Shown: piece after piece, positions 54,073 through 62,117 of the stretch | Layout of the letters: each line of letters begins with the position of its first letter | How positions within the stretch are numbered: the first letter of the stretch is position 1 | Assembly (NCBI RefSeq): GCF_038051925.1 | Contig: NZ_CP150634.1 | Location: 2,674,300 to 2,738,299, forward strand | Reading direction: 5' to 3' | Origin: Methylotuvimicrobium sp. KM2 | GTDB taxonomy: Bacteria; Pseudomonadota; Gammaproteobacteria; Methylococcales; Methylomonadaceae | Length of the DNA stretch: 64,000 nt | Translations under genes and position numbers: made by a program | The notes under the pieces: model-generated | Databases searched by the model: none | Seen by the model: only the letters and a program-made list of their open reading frames with translations | Told to the model about the DNA's origin: nothing

Positions 54073-54417
54073 TCATCCCCCATTACGCTTACGCATCGTG
54101 GCGATACGCCCCGCGCCATAACGCGCCTCGAAATCGACATAGATTCCCGAGTTCACGAGAAAAAAATCGACTTCGCCCGAAGCGACTGCTTTATCGATTT
54201 CGTTAAAATCTAGCGGAACGATGGAAAAGTTTCGACTGGATATTTCATTCGCCAAATACTCGGCCGTCGGCAACCATTCGACCAAAGCGCGGTCCTTGCC
54301 CCGATTCGCCAATACGCCGATACGCACCGTATCGTCCGCAGCAACAGAAGCCGGTGTCAAGAGTAATATTGACGATAAAGACAAGATAATTAAGCGCAGC
54401 AGAAGCATATCGAACAA
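54073..54417 (-). CDS. N-terminal fragment of the HD-GYP sensor (PhnD-like), ended by in-frame TGA
   Basis: The 114-residue fragment has a signal peptide (about 1-26, LLLTPASVAADDT) and the first lobe of a phosphonate-binding-like domain (VRIGVLANRGKDRALVEW, PTAEYLANEISSRNFSI, VASGEVDFFLVNSGIYV). Translation stops at TGA 54075-54073 after RKRNGG. The same frame continues GNTFFSGVIFARADRED, the normal sequel in this family, into the 1305-residue frame. One base change, or read-through, would restore a protein of about 1427 residues. Either the gene is a recent pseudogene or the base is an error. Confidence 0.8.
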   Translation of the reverse strand: MFDMLLLRLIILSLSSILLLTPASVAADDTVRIGVLANRGKDRALVEWLPTAEYLANEISSRNFSIVPLDFNEIDKAVASGEVDFFLVNSGIYVDFEARYGAGRIATMRKRNGG

Positions 54418-54618
54418 TTTGATAAAGGAAGATTATTCTTGGGATTTTAAGAATGAAATGCGAAGTCACCACCACCGGAACGACTTAATTCCCTCGAGCA
54501 TCATAGCAGATAAACCTTAAAAAAAGGTTCGGTTAAACAGTAACGGTCATGAAGGCCAGGTCATCGCCTCGGCAAATGAAAGTCTGCAGAAACCAAAGAA
54601 TTTCCTGATTATAAACGC

Positions 54619-54975
54619 CGTAGATCAAAATTCGGCGCCTGGGTGTCCGCTAAAGGACACCGTGATGAACCCAGCACCTAAATTCCATAGGTCTTTGGCA
54701 ATGATTCAAAATCATGGCTTATTTAGGTGCTGGATGAATTATCTAAGACAATCAACCATAACCAATGGGCTATGGAATTTAGGTGCTGGGTGAATGTTGA
54801 TTTTGCATTACGCAATGGATGGCGTGTATTAGGACACCAACAGTAGGCGATTTAGGCGATGCAGGGCAGAAAAATGCTCCTACATTTTCTGTATTCGTTA
54901 CATCCTTATTTTATAGCCAAATTCTAACTTCTTATTCTTCATGATCTTCATCCTGAATACTTTTTCTAGATTAAT
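54619..54975. repeat. Family 2 repeat (copy 2) with nested CCCAGCACCTAAATT palindromes and a family 1 fragment
   Basis: GTAGATCAAAATTCGGCGCC at 54619-54640 begins the copy, followed by alternating CCCAGCACCTAAATT and AATTTAGGTGCTGGG units to about 54793. Bases 54925-54975 match the right end of family 1 (TTCTTCATGATCTTCAT ... TTTTTCTAGA), reaching the stop of the diguanylate cyclase gene. The rest of the 54418-54970 gap shows nothing else. Confidence 0.7.
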
Positions 54976-56119
54976 AGGATACTGCGCTTTCCATTAATGT
55001 CCGTTCAATAATAAAGCCATTATTTTCTATCCGATTGCGACCGTTGCGCTTGGCTTGATATAAAGCGGCATCGGCCGATTCAATTAATCGCATCGCAATA
55101 TCGGCTGCGCTGGAAAGTATTTGCTTAGGCGTCGAGTAAGACGCGGCCCCTATCGAAATAGTCACCTGAATCGGTTTACCGTCAAAAGCCATATTGAGCG
55201 ATTCAATCGTAGATCTTATACGTTCAGCGATAGCTATTAATTTACTTTCATCAAGATTTGACAACAACGCCACAAACTCCTCGCCACCGTATCGAGCCAG
55301 AACGTCATTATTGCGTAGCAGATTTTTTACCGATCCGGCCACTTGTTTCAGTATATAATCTCCGGCTTGATGTCCGTGGGTATCGTTGATTGACTTAAAA
55401 TAATCGATATCGAGAAATAAACAAGACAATGGCTCGCCGCTTCGTTGGCAGCGATCGATTTCTTCTACAAGCCTTTGCTCAAGAAAACGTCTGTTGTTGA
55501 CGCCGGTCAGTGTGTCTATGAAACTGGTCCTGCGCATCATCTCGAAATTCAGATTATTTTCCAAACAAATACTGACCACCGAAATCATATGCTCGATAAA
55601 ATCGGTTGCCATTGTATCGATAAACCGTTCCTGCTGAAAGCTGCCGAAATTCAATGATCCTAGATACTTTCCTCGGCGGATTAACGGAATCAATGCGACA
55701 CTAACCGGCTTTCTATCGGTATAGTTAAAGAATTCGGAACACTTTTGATGATAGGCGCCAATATAGGGCTTTACGGCAAAACCGAACAGTGCTTTTAGCT
55801 GATGACGGTCTTTAAGCAGAGTTAATTGCTTTGTGGTCTTGATATCAAAACCGTCCTGTATCAAATATTCCGACAATTCGTTTTCTTTATCGACTAAACA
55901 TAGACTGATGACATCGAGATCGAAAAATGCCTTCCCGCCTTCAAGAATATGAATAATCATTTCGGATAAAGAATTTAAGTTAAGCAAGCGTCTTTCAAAT
56001 GCTTGAAATCGCCTTAAGGCGTTACTGTTCTGTTGAACCCGATTGATCATGCCATCTAAATGACTTTGCAATATCGACAAGTCGGTCGTTAAATCTTCTT
56101 CCAAAGCTAAATCTCTCAT
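54971..56119 (-). CDS. GAF/DUF484-like sensor diguanylate cyclase
   Basis: The 382-residue soluble protein has a helical leader, a GAF-like domain similar to DUF484 (about 45-200: FFDLDVISLCLVDKENE, ALIPLIRRGKYLGSLNFGS), and a GGDEF domain (about 210-370): DTLTGVNNRRFLEQRL, LFLDIDYFKSINDTHGH, active-site ARYGGEEFVALL, VTISIGAASY. The inhibitory site RNND lies five residues before GGEEF. It should make c-di-GMP with product inhibition. It opposes the HD-GYP phosphodiesterase encoded next to it; the signal sensed is unknown. Confidence 0.93.
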   Translation of the reverse strand: MRDLALEEDLTTDLSILQSHLDGMINRVQQNSNALRRFQAFERRLLNLNSLSEMIIHILEGGKAFFDLDVISLCLVDKENELSEYLIQDGFDIKTTKQLTLLKDRHQLKALFGFAVKPYIGAYHQKCSEFFNYTDRKPVSVALIPLIRRGKYLGSLNFGSFQQERFIDTMATDFIEHMISVVSICLENNLNFEMMRRTSFIDTLTGVNNRRFLEQRLVEEIDRCQRSGEPLSCLFLDIDYFKSINDTHGHQAGDYILKQVAGSVKNLLRNNDVLARYGGEEFVALLSNLDESKLIAIAERIRSTIESLNMAFDGKPIQVTISIGAASYSTPKQILSSAADIAMRLIESADAALYQAKRNGRNRIENNGFIIERTLMESAVSY

Positions 56120-56189
56120 TAATAAAAAACCCTACTCCTCTATTAACAAAACTGTTTGATATATTAGCGAAATTCAATCCAATAAGAAA

Positions 56190-56390
56190 AATGGAAAGAT
56201 TTAGGAGCCGGAAAAAACTCATCCTTAGGGAACTTTACGGCAGGCCCTAACCGCAAAGAATGACGGAAATACCAGTTTTGCTGAAGCAAAAACCGATCTA
56301 CTACCGTCATTCCCGACGTAAGTTTCAGTCCCCCTATTTGAAAAAGAGGAGTTAGAGGAGAGGCCAACAATTACGCCTGAATTGCGGCAA
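56190..56390. repeat. Remnant of a GTCATTCC-type intergenic repeat
   Basis: The stretch reads ATGACGGAAATACC ... GGTATTTCCGTCATTC-like arms and CCCTATTTGAAAAAGAGGAG, a pattern common between proteobacterial genes. A 68-codon open frame here is coded by the repeat and is not accepted as a gene. Confidence 0.45.
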
Positions 56391-56485
56391 TTTCAAAGGG
56401 GCTGAACACTTACTTCCCGACAAACATGCCCAAAACCAACTGAAAACTAGACGTTTTCCGCTAGGATAAGGAGAGACATACCCGT

Positions 56486-56766
56486 CGTAGATCAAAATTC
56501 GGCGCCTGGGTGTCCGCTAAAGGACGCCGAAAACCCAGCACCTAAATTAGTCATGATATTAAACATAGCCAATCGGCTATGGAATTTAGGTGCTGGATTT
56601 AGGTGCTGGGTAAATACGTCCATGTAGACTCTATGCCAGCTCCATGCTGGCAAAGCCTTTATGAACGCCATGGATGGCGTGAATGTCGATTTTGCAGGAG
56701 CGAAAATTGACCGGACACCCAGGCGCCTCCTCTGGCACTGCCGAAATTTGAAGTGCGAAAGGTATA
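56486..56766. repeat. Dispersed repeat family 2, copy 3 (complete)
   Basis: The longest copy: left end TAGATCAAAATTCGGCGCC TGGGTGTCCG, right end CGGACACCCAGGCGCC with GCCGAAATTTGAAGTGCG, giving clear terminal inverted repeats. Inside are CCCAGCACCTAAATT/AATTTAGGTGCTGG palindromes and a CTCTATGCCAGCTCCATGC block shared with copy 1. About 180 bases between it and the next gene are A/T-rich and carry that gene's promoter region. Confidence 0.8.
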
Positions 56767-56946
56767 ACCATCTCTAAAGTTCGCACATTAAGATTAGCAG
56801 TAAAATAAAAATTTACGAATGCCGTAATCTTTCTTATTTATATTTTTATAGCACAACTTGTTCGTTGAAACTTTGATGATAACCTTTTAAAGAGGTAAGC
56901 TTTATATGGCTACTCTCCGTTTAACTCTTCTTGTGGAGCATGCTAA

Positions 56947-57486
56947 ATGAATCGAGAAACAGACAATTCAGCTAATAGTCTGGACGATAACGTAACTAAA
57001 ATCGTTGAGTCCATTGATCGTGATGTCGAACGTGGAGAGGACATTGTGATGGCCGGCTTATGTATCGTAATGATGTCGACTTTTTTTGCACCGATAGCGC
57101 CTCCGGCAGTATTATTGCCTTTTGTCGCTATTACATTCGCAGTATCGGCGGGACTGGCGCGATTAAATTATCGAAAAATCGAACGAAAATTGACGGATTT
57201 CCTAGTAACGATTGAAGAACCGGAACAATCCAAACTCAGACCCATTCAAGCAGTGCTTAAAGCATCGCCCTATGAATCGCTCGGCCAATCTTTTAATCCT
57301 TTTAAAAATATCAAGCGCACCTTTAAATCAGTGCTCGGCGGATTATTGATCAACCCGTTGTGGATGCCTATTTTCTATATGATTGGCCTACAAATCGAGG
57401 AAGAAAAAAAATTGATCGCTCTGAATCAAGCCGTTATGTCTATCGAACAAGAATCAGTCGATAACCCATATGAGTTTTACGCGTAA
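56947..57486 (+). CDS. Hypothetical membrane protein
   Basis: The 179-residue protein is not recognised. It has an acidic N-terminus (1-35), a hydrophobic hairpin near 37-80 (AGLCIVMMSTFFAPIAPPAVLLPFVAI region), a charged middle (KIERKLTDFLVTIEEPEQSK) and a weaker hydrophobic stretch near 135-150 (LINPLWMPIFYMIGL). A GGAG ribosome site precedes ATG 56947. It is the only plus-strand gene among the c-di-GMP genes, and ends 21 bases from the stop of the convergent GGDEF-EAL gene. No function is suggested. Confidence 0.75.
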   Translation: MNRETDNSANSLDDNVTKIVESIDRDVERGEDIVMAGLCIVMMSTFFAPIAPPAVLLPFVAITFAVSAGLARLNYRKIERKLTDFLVTIEEPEQSKLRPIQAVLKASPYESLGQSFNPFKNIKRTFKSVLGGLLINPLWMPIFYMIGLQIEEEKKLIALNQAVMSIEQESVDNPYEFYA

Positions 57487-57506
57487 ATTGCAAATCAAGA
57501 AAGCGA

Positions 57507-60314
57507 TCACCCTACTCGATTCGCTTGAATGATTGGGATTTCGCTCGGCTTACCGATTAAGTCTCCAGCGGCATGATTAACCCCCATTTTCCTAATCACA
57601 TCAAAAATCCGACGCGTATTCACCGATTCAATGACCGTAATCTTGTCGAAAGCCTGAGCCACTTCGACCATCAGCTGTAAATTTTTGCTGCTGTCTTGGT
57701 TCTTTTTAATTTGATCAATGAATTGCCCATCGATTTCAATAAAATCGACAGGTAAATGCTTAAGGTAAAAAAACGATGAAAAATCAATTCCAATATCGTT
57801 TAACGCGCACCGACAGCCGTATTCTTTAATGCGCCTTACAAAACGTTGTGCGATAACAAACTGTCCAATCACCGAAGACTCACTGATTTCAAAGATGATC
57901 TGGCTCGGATCAACCGCGTTTTTGTTTAATAATCCGGCCATATCCGAGCAAAAGTCGGGATCTAAAAACAAAGCGCCGGATAAACCGATCGAGATGCTAA
58001 TCCGATTCCCCGATTGATTATAAAAAGCAAGTTCATTAATTGCTGTAACGACTAGAAGGCGCTCCAGTCGAGCCGCGAGTCCTAATTGCTCAGCATAAAG
58101 CCAATATTCCTCCGGCGAAATCAAACTACGGTCATCTCGCCGTATACATAAGCGAATTTTAAAATAACTTACGCAACGCTGATCGATATCCCAAACCGGC
58201 TGGTAACTCAACACAAATCGATTCCTATCGAAAGCGATATCGAATAAAACTTGCCATTCGCTTCGCCTCTTGCCGTTGCCTTGACTACTGCGTTGCTGAT
58301 CGAAAAATAAATAAAAGCCGTCTTTTTTTGCATGATGCATCGCCGAATGAGCATTAGCCCTTAATTGATCGACAGTATCGCCATGCTGCGGATAGAGCGC
58401 TATTCCGATACCCGTTGATAAGAAAAGGTTTGGCGAATCAATTTCCACATTGAGTGATTCGACTTCATCAATGATTTTATTCGCAAGTACAATAATACCT
58501 CGTTGTTGACAATTCGGCATGATCAACGCAAAACGATTATCGCCTATACGATACAATCGATCGGAAGATCGCAGAATGGGCTTAAGCCTGCTTGCGACAC
58601 GAACCATGTAAGATATATCGAAACGTAAATCGCCGGTGCCGCGCGGAGTCACATCAAATACCAGCAAGGCCAATTTGCCGCCATGTCTTTTAGCCGATGC
58701 GAGCCGATCGGCTAGTTCGGATTCAAAGCTCCTCTGATTACCCAGGCCGGTAACCGGATCAAAATTTGCTATGGTTAATAACTTTTGCTCAACGATATGT
58801 TCGACACTCATATCGACGCCCATTGAAAGCACAAATGCCTCTTGGTTTTTGCCATCCTGATAAAACGGCGCATGAATCCAAAATATGTCGCGACTTCCGC
58901 CTAGCTTCGATACCAAACGTCCTTCAATTTGCAACCGTTGCGCATGCCTATCGCTTCTTAGCCGGGCTAATTGAGCCCGATGATGTTCCTCGGAAGACGG
59001 CAAATAAAGATCGAATAATTTACCGATAATCGAATCCTTTTCTTCGCCTAAAACATCCGCCGCCGCCTGATTCGCACTCGCAATCAATCCATTCATCCGT
59101 TGCGTAATCATTATGACGGGAGCGGTACTCACCATACGATTAATAAAATCTCTTTCTTCGGCTAAATTCCGGTTATGCTCTATGATTTCAAGGGTATTGG
59201 TATTTACGATTTGTTCCACCAACTCAAGCTGTTGAGCCAATCCTAATACGGAATGATTTAGTTGATCGATTTCGTCATGAAAAAATGGAAATAGTCTTTT
59301 AGACTTTACTTGCTGTCTGAATGCCGGAAATTGCCGGCCGGCCAATAACGGAATCGCTTTTGACAGCCTGGACACGCGACCGATGAAAAACCGGAGGATG
59401 GTTAATAATACCAGTAGCGATAAGAAAAAACTCATCAATGCTTGAATCCAAATTGATCTTCGCTTGGCATTTAATACATCTATATCGTGAGTGATATCGT
59501 TAACAAAGACAAAAAATGGCGCACGATTTGTCTCCGAGTGATTCATACGTCTCATACCAAGCTCATAGTAACGATCTCCGAAAGATAACTGTTCGTTACG
59601 GTCGGCAAAACGGCTGACTGCGTCGCTCTTGGATAAAATACCTAAGATATCGAAATCCAAACCGGAAAATGTTTTAGCGGTTAATTTGACCGTAAAATTC
59701 GGGTCTTCAGACGTGAGGGAGTCTTCGACTAAAATGCCGATATCGTTATTCGTTAGCTTTTTATATTTGATGATGATGTCTGCTAAAGACTGAGATACGC
59801 TCAATACACCGGCCGACTTTGACTGCCCCAACATTGGAATCATCGCTTGTTGAAAACAAGCATCGGGACATACAATTCGGTGAACCGGTTCTTCGGTATT
59901 TAAAACCTGATATACATCAGCATTGGATATTGCCAGTTTACGTCCCCATACACCAATGAGTCGCCCAATCTCATCGAATAAGGTAATATTTTCAATATCC
60001 CAAATTAATTGTAATTGCTCTCCATTTCGTTCCAACATTTCGGACAATTTTTTTTCTTTATCAGTACCCCCTACCGAGAGAGCCAAACCTTCGGCGAGCT
60101 GGTCTAAAGTTTGGAATGCTTCGTTGGATAATACCTGAGCGGTGTCGAATTGTTTGCTTTGAATATGTTCGCGTTCGCGCTTGAAAACCCGATTCACTTC
60201 GTTATAAGCATAATAGAAATAAGCACTATAAACGAACAGCATTCCTATACCGAATAAAATCGATAATTTCCACCGCAAACTGAAAAAAGGGGCTTCATCC
60301 ATCGGACTTACCAA
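57507..60314 (-). CDS. Membrane PAS-GGDEF-EAL protein with both catalytic sites degenerate
   Basis: The 935-residue protein has two membrane segments (about 12-32 and 278-302) around a periplasmic sensor, a coiled linker, and a PAS domain near 395-500. A GGDEF fold follows (about 515-670: NFDPVTGLGNQRSFESEL, but the signature reads YRIGDNRFALI), then an EAL fold (about 680-930). In the EAL fold the EAL triplet is IRL (SYFKIRLCIRRDD), the metal-binding DDFG is NDIG (CALNDIGIDFSSF) and the lysine of LKID is IEIDGQF. Neither synthesis nor hydrolysis of c-di-GMP is expected. It may act as a c-di-GMP or RNA-turnover effector, as LapD and CsrD do. It ends convergently with the hypothetical membrane gene. 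Confidence 0.9.
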   Translation of the reverse strand: MVSPMDEAPFFSLRWKLSILFGIGMLFVYSAYFYYAYNEVNRVFKREREHIQSKQFDTAQVLSNEAFQTLDQLAEGLALSVGGTDKEKKLSEMLERNGEQLQLIWDIENITLFDEIGRLIGVWGRKLAISNADVYQVLNTEEPVHRIVCPDACFQQAMIPMLGQSKSAGVLSVSQSLADIIIKYKKLTNNDIGILVEDSLTSEDPNFTVKLTAKTFSGLDFDILGILSKSDAVSRFADRNEQLSFGDRYYELGMRRMNHSETNRAPFFVFVNDITHDIDVLNAKRRSIWIQALMSFFLSLLVLLTILRFFIGRVSRLSKAIPLLAGRQFPAFRQQVKSKRLFPFFHDEIDQLNHSVLGLAQQLELVEQIVNTNTLEIIEHNRNLAEERDFINRMVSTAPVIMITQRMNGLIASANQAAADVLGEEKDSIIGKLFDLYLPSSEEHHRAQLARLRSDRHAQRLQIEGRLVSKLGGSRDIFWIHAPFYQDGKNQEAFVLSMGVDMSVEHIVEQKLLTIANFDPVTGLGNQRSFESELADRLASAKRHGGKLALLVFDVTPRGTGDLRFDISYMVRVASRLKPILRSSDRLYRIGDNRFALIMPNCQQRGIIVLANKIIDEVESLNVEIDSPNLFLSTGIGIALYPQHGDTVDQLRANAHSAMHHAKKDGFYLFFDQQRSSQGNGKRRSEWQVLFDIAFDRNRFVLSYQPVWDIDQRCVSYFKIRLCIRRDDRSLISPEEYWLYAEQLGLAARLERLLVVTAINELAFYNQSGNRISISIGLSGALFLDPDFCSDMAGLLNKNAVDPSQIIFEISESSVIGQFVIAQRFVRRIKEYGCRCALNDIGIDFSSFFYLKHLPVDFIEIDGQFIDQIKKNQDSSKNLQLMVEVAQAFDKITVIESVNTRRIFDVIRKMGVNHAAGDLIGKPSEIPIIQANRVG

Positions 60315-61063
60315 TCAAACCATGACATAAACACCTCTATAACCTGAATATTATGGCTCCGCATAGGGTGAACGACATAAAAAGTGTGCCGTCGGATTCA
60401 ACTGAAAAATAAATATTCTATTCGAGAGCAATCTGACCATTACAGAAAAAACTATTGCTTGGCTTATCGTAGCCGGTCAAACAAGGCAATGCGGACCGGA
60501 TTACTTAAATTGAGCAATTAAAAAATCAGGAATATAACTATTTTCAAATAGTTAACTGATAAGTTTTACCAAAAATCGGTAGTTTAGCGCTATTATCCTA
60601 TTAACTTTACAATGTTACTTCGCGCTTTCCGTATCTTCCGTTTCCAGGATTAAAGACAATTGAATCGGTTTAATTTATTCTCGAAAGAAATAAGATAAAT
60701 AAATCCAATTAGTTACAAAAATAATGTGCGTGTAATCTCGGAACACTATGATAACAGGCTATTCGAAGCAATAAATTCTAACGGATGAAGTATACCCTTT
60801 TTATTCAATCAAGCTACTACTAATTTATCGGAAACCTATCATTCCGGCATGAATTGACGAAATCGATTCTAAAAATGGAATTAAGTTTGGTCGTAAATAA
60901 CTCGTTGACAGGTAAGCCAGTGGTTTGACCTGTGTGACTATCAAGGCTTTGCCTTTAGATTTAGTTTTTAAAGACATGTAAATTGCTCGTCGAGGCTTAG
61001 CGAAATAAACATCAAGCTAAAAACGGCCCAACCCACACCCACTCTTACCCAAGTTGTTATTAA
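60315..61063. other. A/T-rich intergenic region, nothing recognised
   Basis: About 750 bases without a credible reading frame, RNA gene or strong hairpin. It includes the promoter region of the GGDEF-EAL gene at its left end. Confidence 0.5.
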
Positions 61064-61238
61064 CCTAGAAAAAGCATTTCACCATGAAGATCATGAAGAA
61101 TAGGAAGTTAATTCAATAGCATATTACGCGTTTGTATAGAACTTTCGCTCACCAAAAAGGTTAGCGAGAAGGATTTGGTAAGTTCTTGGAATCCTTCATG
61201 AACTTCATGTGCTTCATGGTTAAACTGCCGAATTCAGG
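61064..61238. repeat. Dispersed repeat family 1, copy D (inverted)
   Basis: CCTAGAAAAAGCATTTCACC at the left and GGTTAAACTGCCGAATTCAGG at the right; the reverse complement matches copy C with both right-arm CTTCAT units present. It shows the family occurs in both orientations. Confidence 0.85.
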
Positions 61239-61248
61239 ATTAAAGTAT

Positions 61249-61601
61249 GTAGCCTGTATGCAGCGTAGCGGAATACGGGACTGGCGAAGCTCCGAACTTC
61301 CCGGATTGCGCTACGCTCCATCCGGGCTAAGCTGTTTAGGATCGCCGGAGGTTGGTGGTGGAGAAGTGGTTCGGATACATCAAAGGGAAAAGTGCGGTAT
61401 CGAAGGCAATGGGGCTGATAATAACCGTCAAGCCGCCCCGCTTTGCGGGGCAATATGACTCACCTATTTTTCTGTGGGTCCGGTTGCTCGATTGGTAGGT
61501 GTCGGCAGCTGGGTCTATCAAACGAGTTGCCGAACCCTCACAAAAATTCATAGCTCCAGGACCTTATTTATGACAAATCCTAAGTGAGCACTCGTACTCC
61601 A
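61249..61601. repeat. TAGCCTGTATGCAGCG repeat and non-coding remainder
   Basis: Bases 61249-61329 form a repeat with ends GTAGCCTGTATGCAGCGTAG and GCGCTACGCTCCATCCGGGC; a fragment of it is also near 40123. Bases 61330-61601 contain only short frames and a CCCCGCTTTGCGGGG hairpin at 61437-61451, which could end transcription of the lipoprotein gene on the minus strand. Confidence 0.5.
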
Positions 61602-62117
61602 TTAATGCCAGCCGCCGTATTGCTTAGTCGGGTCGCCTTTAAAGCCTGTAGATGTTCCTTTTCCACTCGATTTTTTATTTTGCCGAATCGCATTGATAGC
61701 GGCCTGAGCCATGTTTTGCTTGGTCAAACCGCCCAAATTTCTAGCCGACTCGACGACCAGCGTCGACATCGTCGAAATATCCTGCATCGCCAATGCAGAA
61801 TCCATAACAACCGCTTCCAGTAAGGTATTATCGTCGACGGCAATCTCGAGCGTCACCGGATAAGCGGACCCGGGCGGCAATGCTATCGAATAGTGGGCTT
61901 CTTGATCGGGTTCGGCAGTAGCAATCGTCGCTCCATTTTTATCCTTCGCGACAATTTTTCCGCTAACAATCAATTCGTCTCGGTCGGTCACGGTTCCTTC
62001 AATCACATGCGAGGAGTTGACACCGACTTGTTTCGCGCTATTGGAAGAATCACCGCAAGCCGCTACCACTGACACAATAGTCATACAAAAAATAAGCTTT
62101 AATAATTTATTCATCAC
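61602..62117 (-). CDS. Putative lipoprotein encoded with a copper ATPase
   Basis: The 171-residue protein has a lipoprotein signal peptide with lipobox VVAAC at residues 17-21, followed by GDSSNS. After it comes a beta-rich region ([41 protein letters not shown]), a conserved-looking helix ([20 protein letters not shown]) and a basic tail ending QYGGWH. I do not recognise the family. Its start overlaps the ATPase stop as ATGA, so it is translated with it. A role in copper handling at the outer or inner membrane is only inference from that link. Confidence 0.8.
   Translation of the reverse strand: MMNKLLKLIFCMTIVSVVAACGDSSNSAKQVGVNSSHVIEGTVTDRDELIVSGKIVAKDKNGATIATAEPDQEAHYSIALPPGSAYPVTLEIAVDDNTLLEAVVMDSALAMQDISTMSTLVVESARNLGGLTKQNMAQAAINAIRQNKKSSGKGTSTGFKGDPTKQYGGWH

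Noticed and set aside
54073..54075. In-frame TGA as a selenocysteine codon
   Set aside because: No SECIS-like hairpin is evident just downstream, and the position is not a catalytic Cys in this family.
56164..56370. 68-codon minus-strand open frame
   Set aside because: It is coded by an intergenic repeat of the GTCATTCC type, has no ribosome site and no protein-like conservation pattern.
60315..61063. tRNA or small RNA gene in the A/T-rich gap
   Set aside because: No cloverleaf, T-loop consensus or stable hairpin was recognised.
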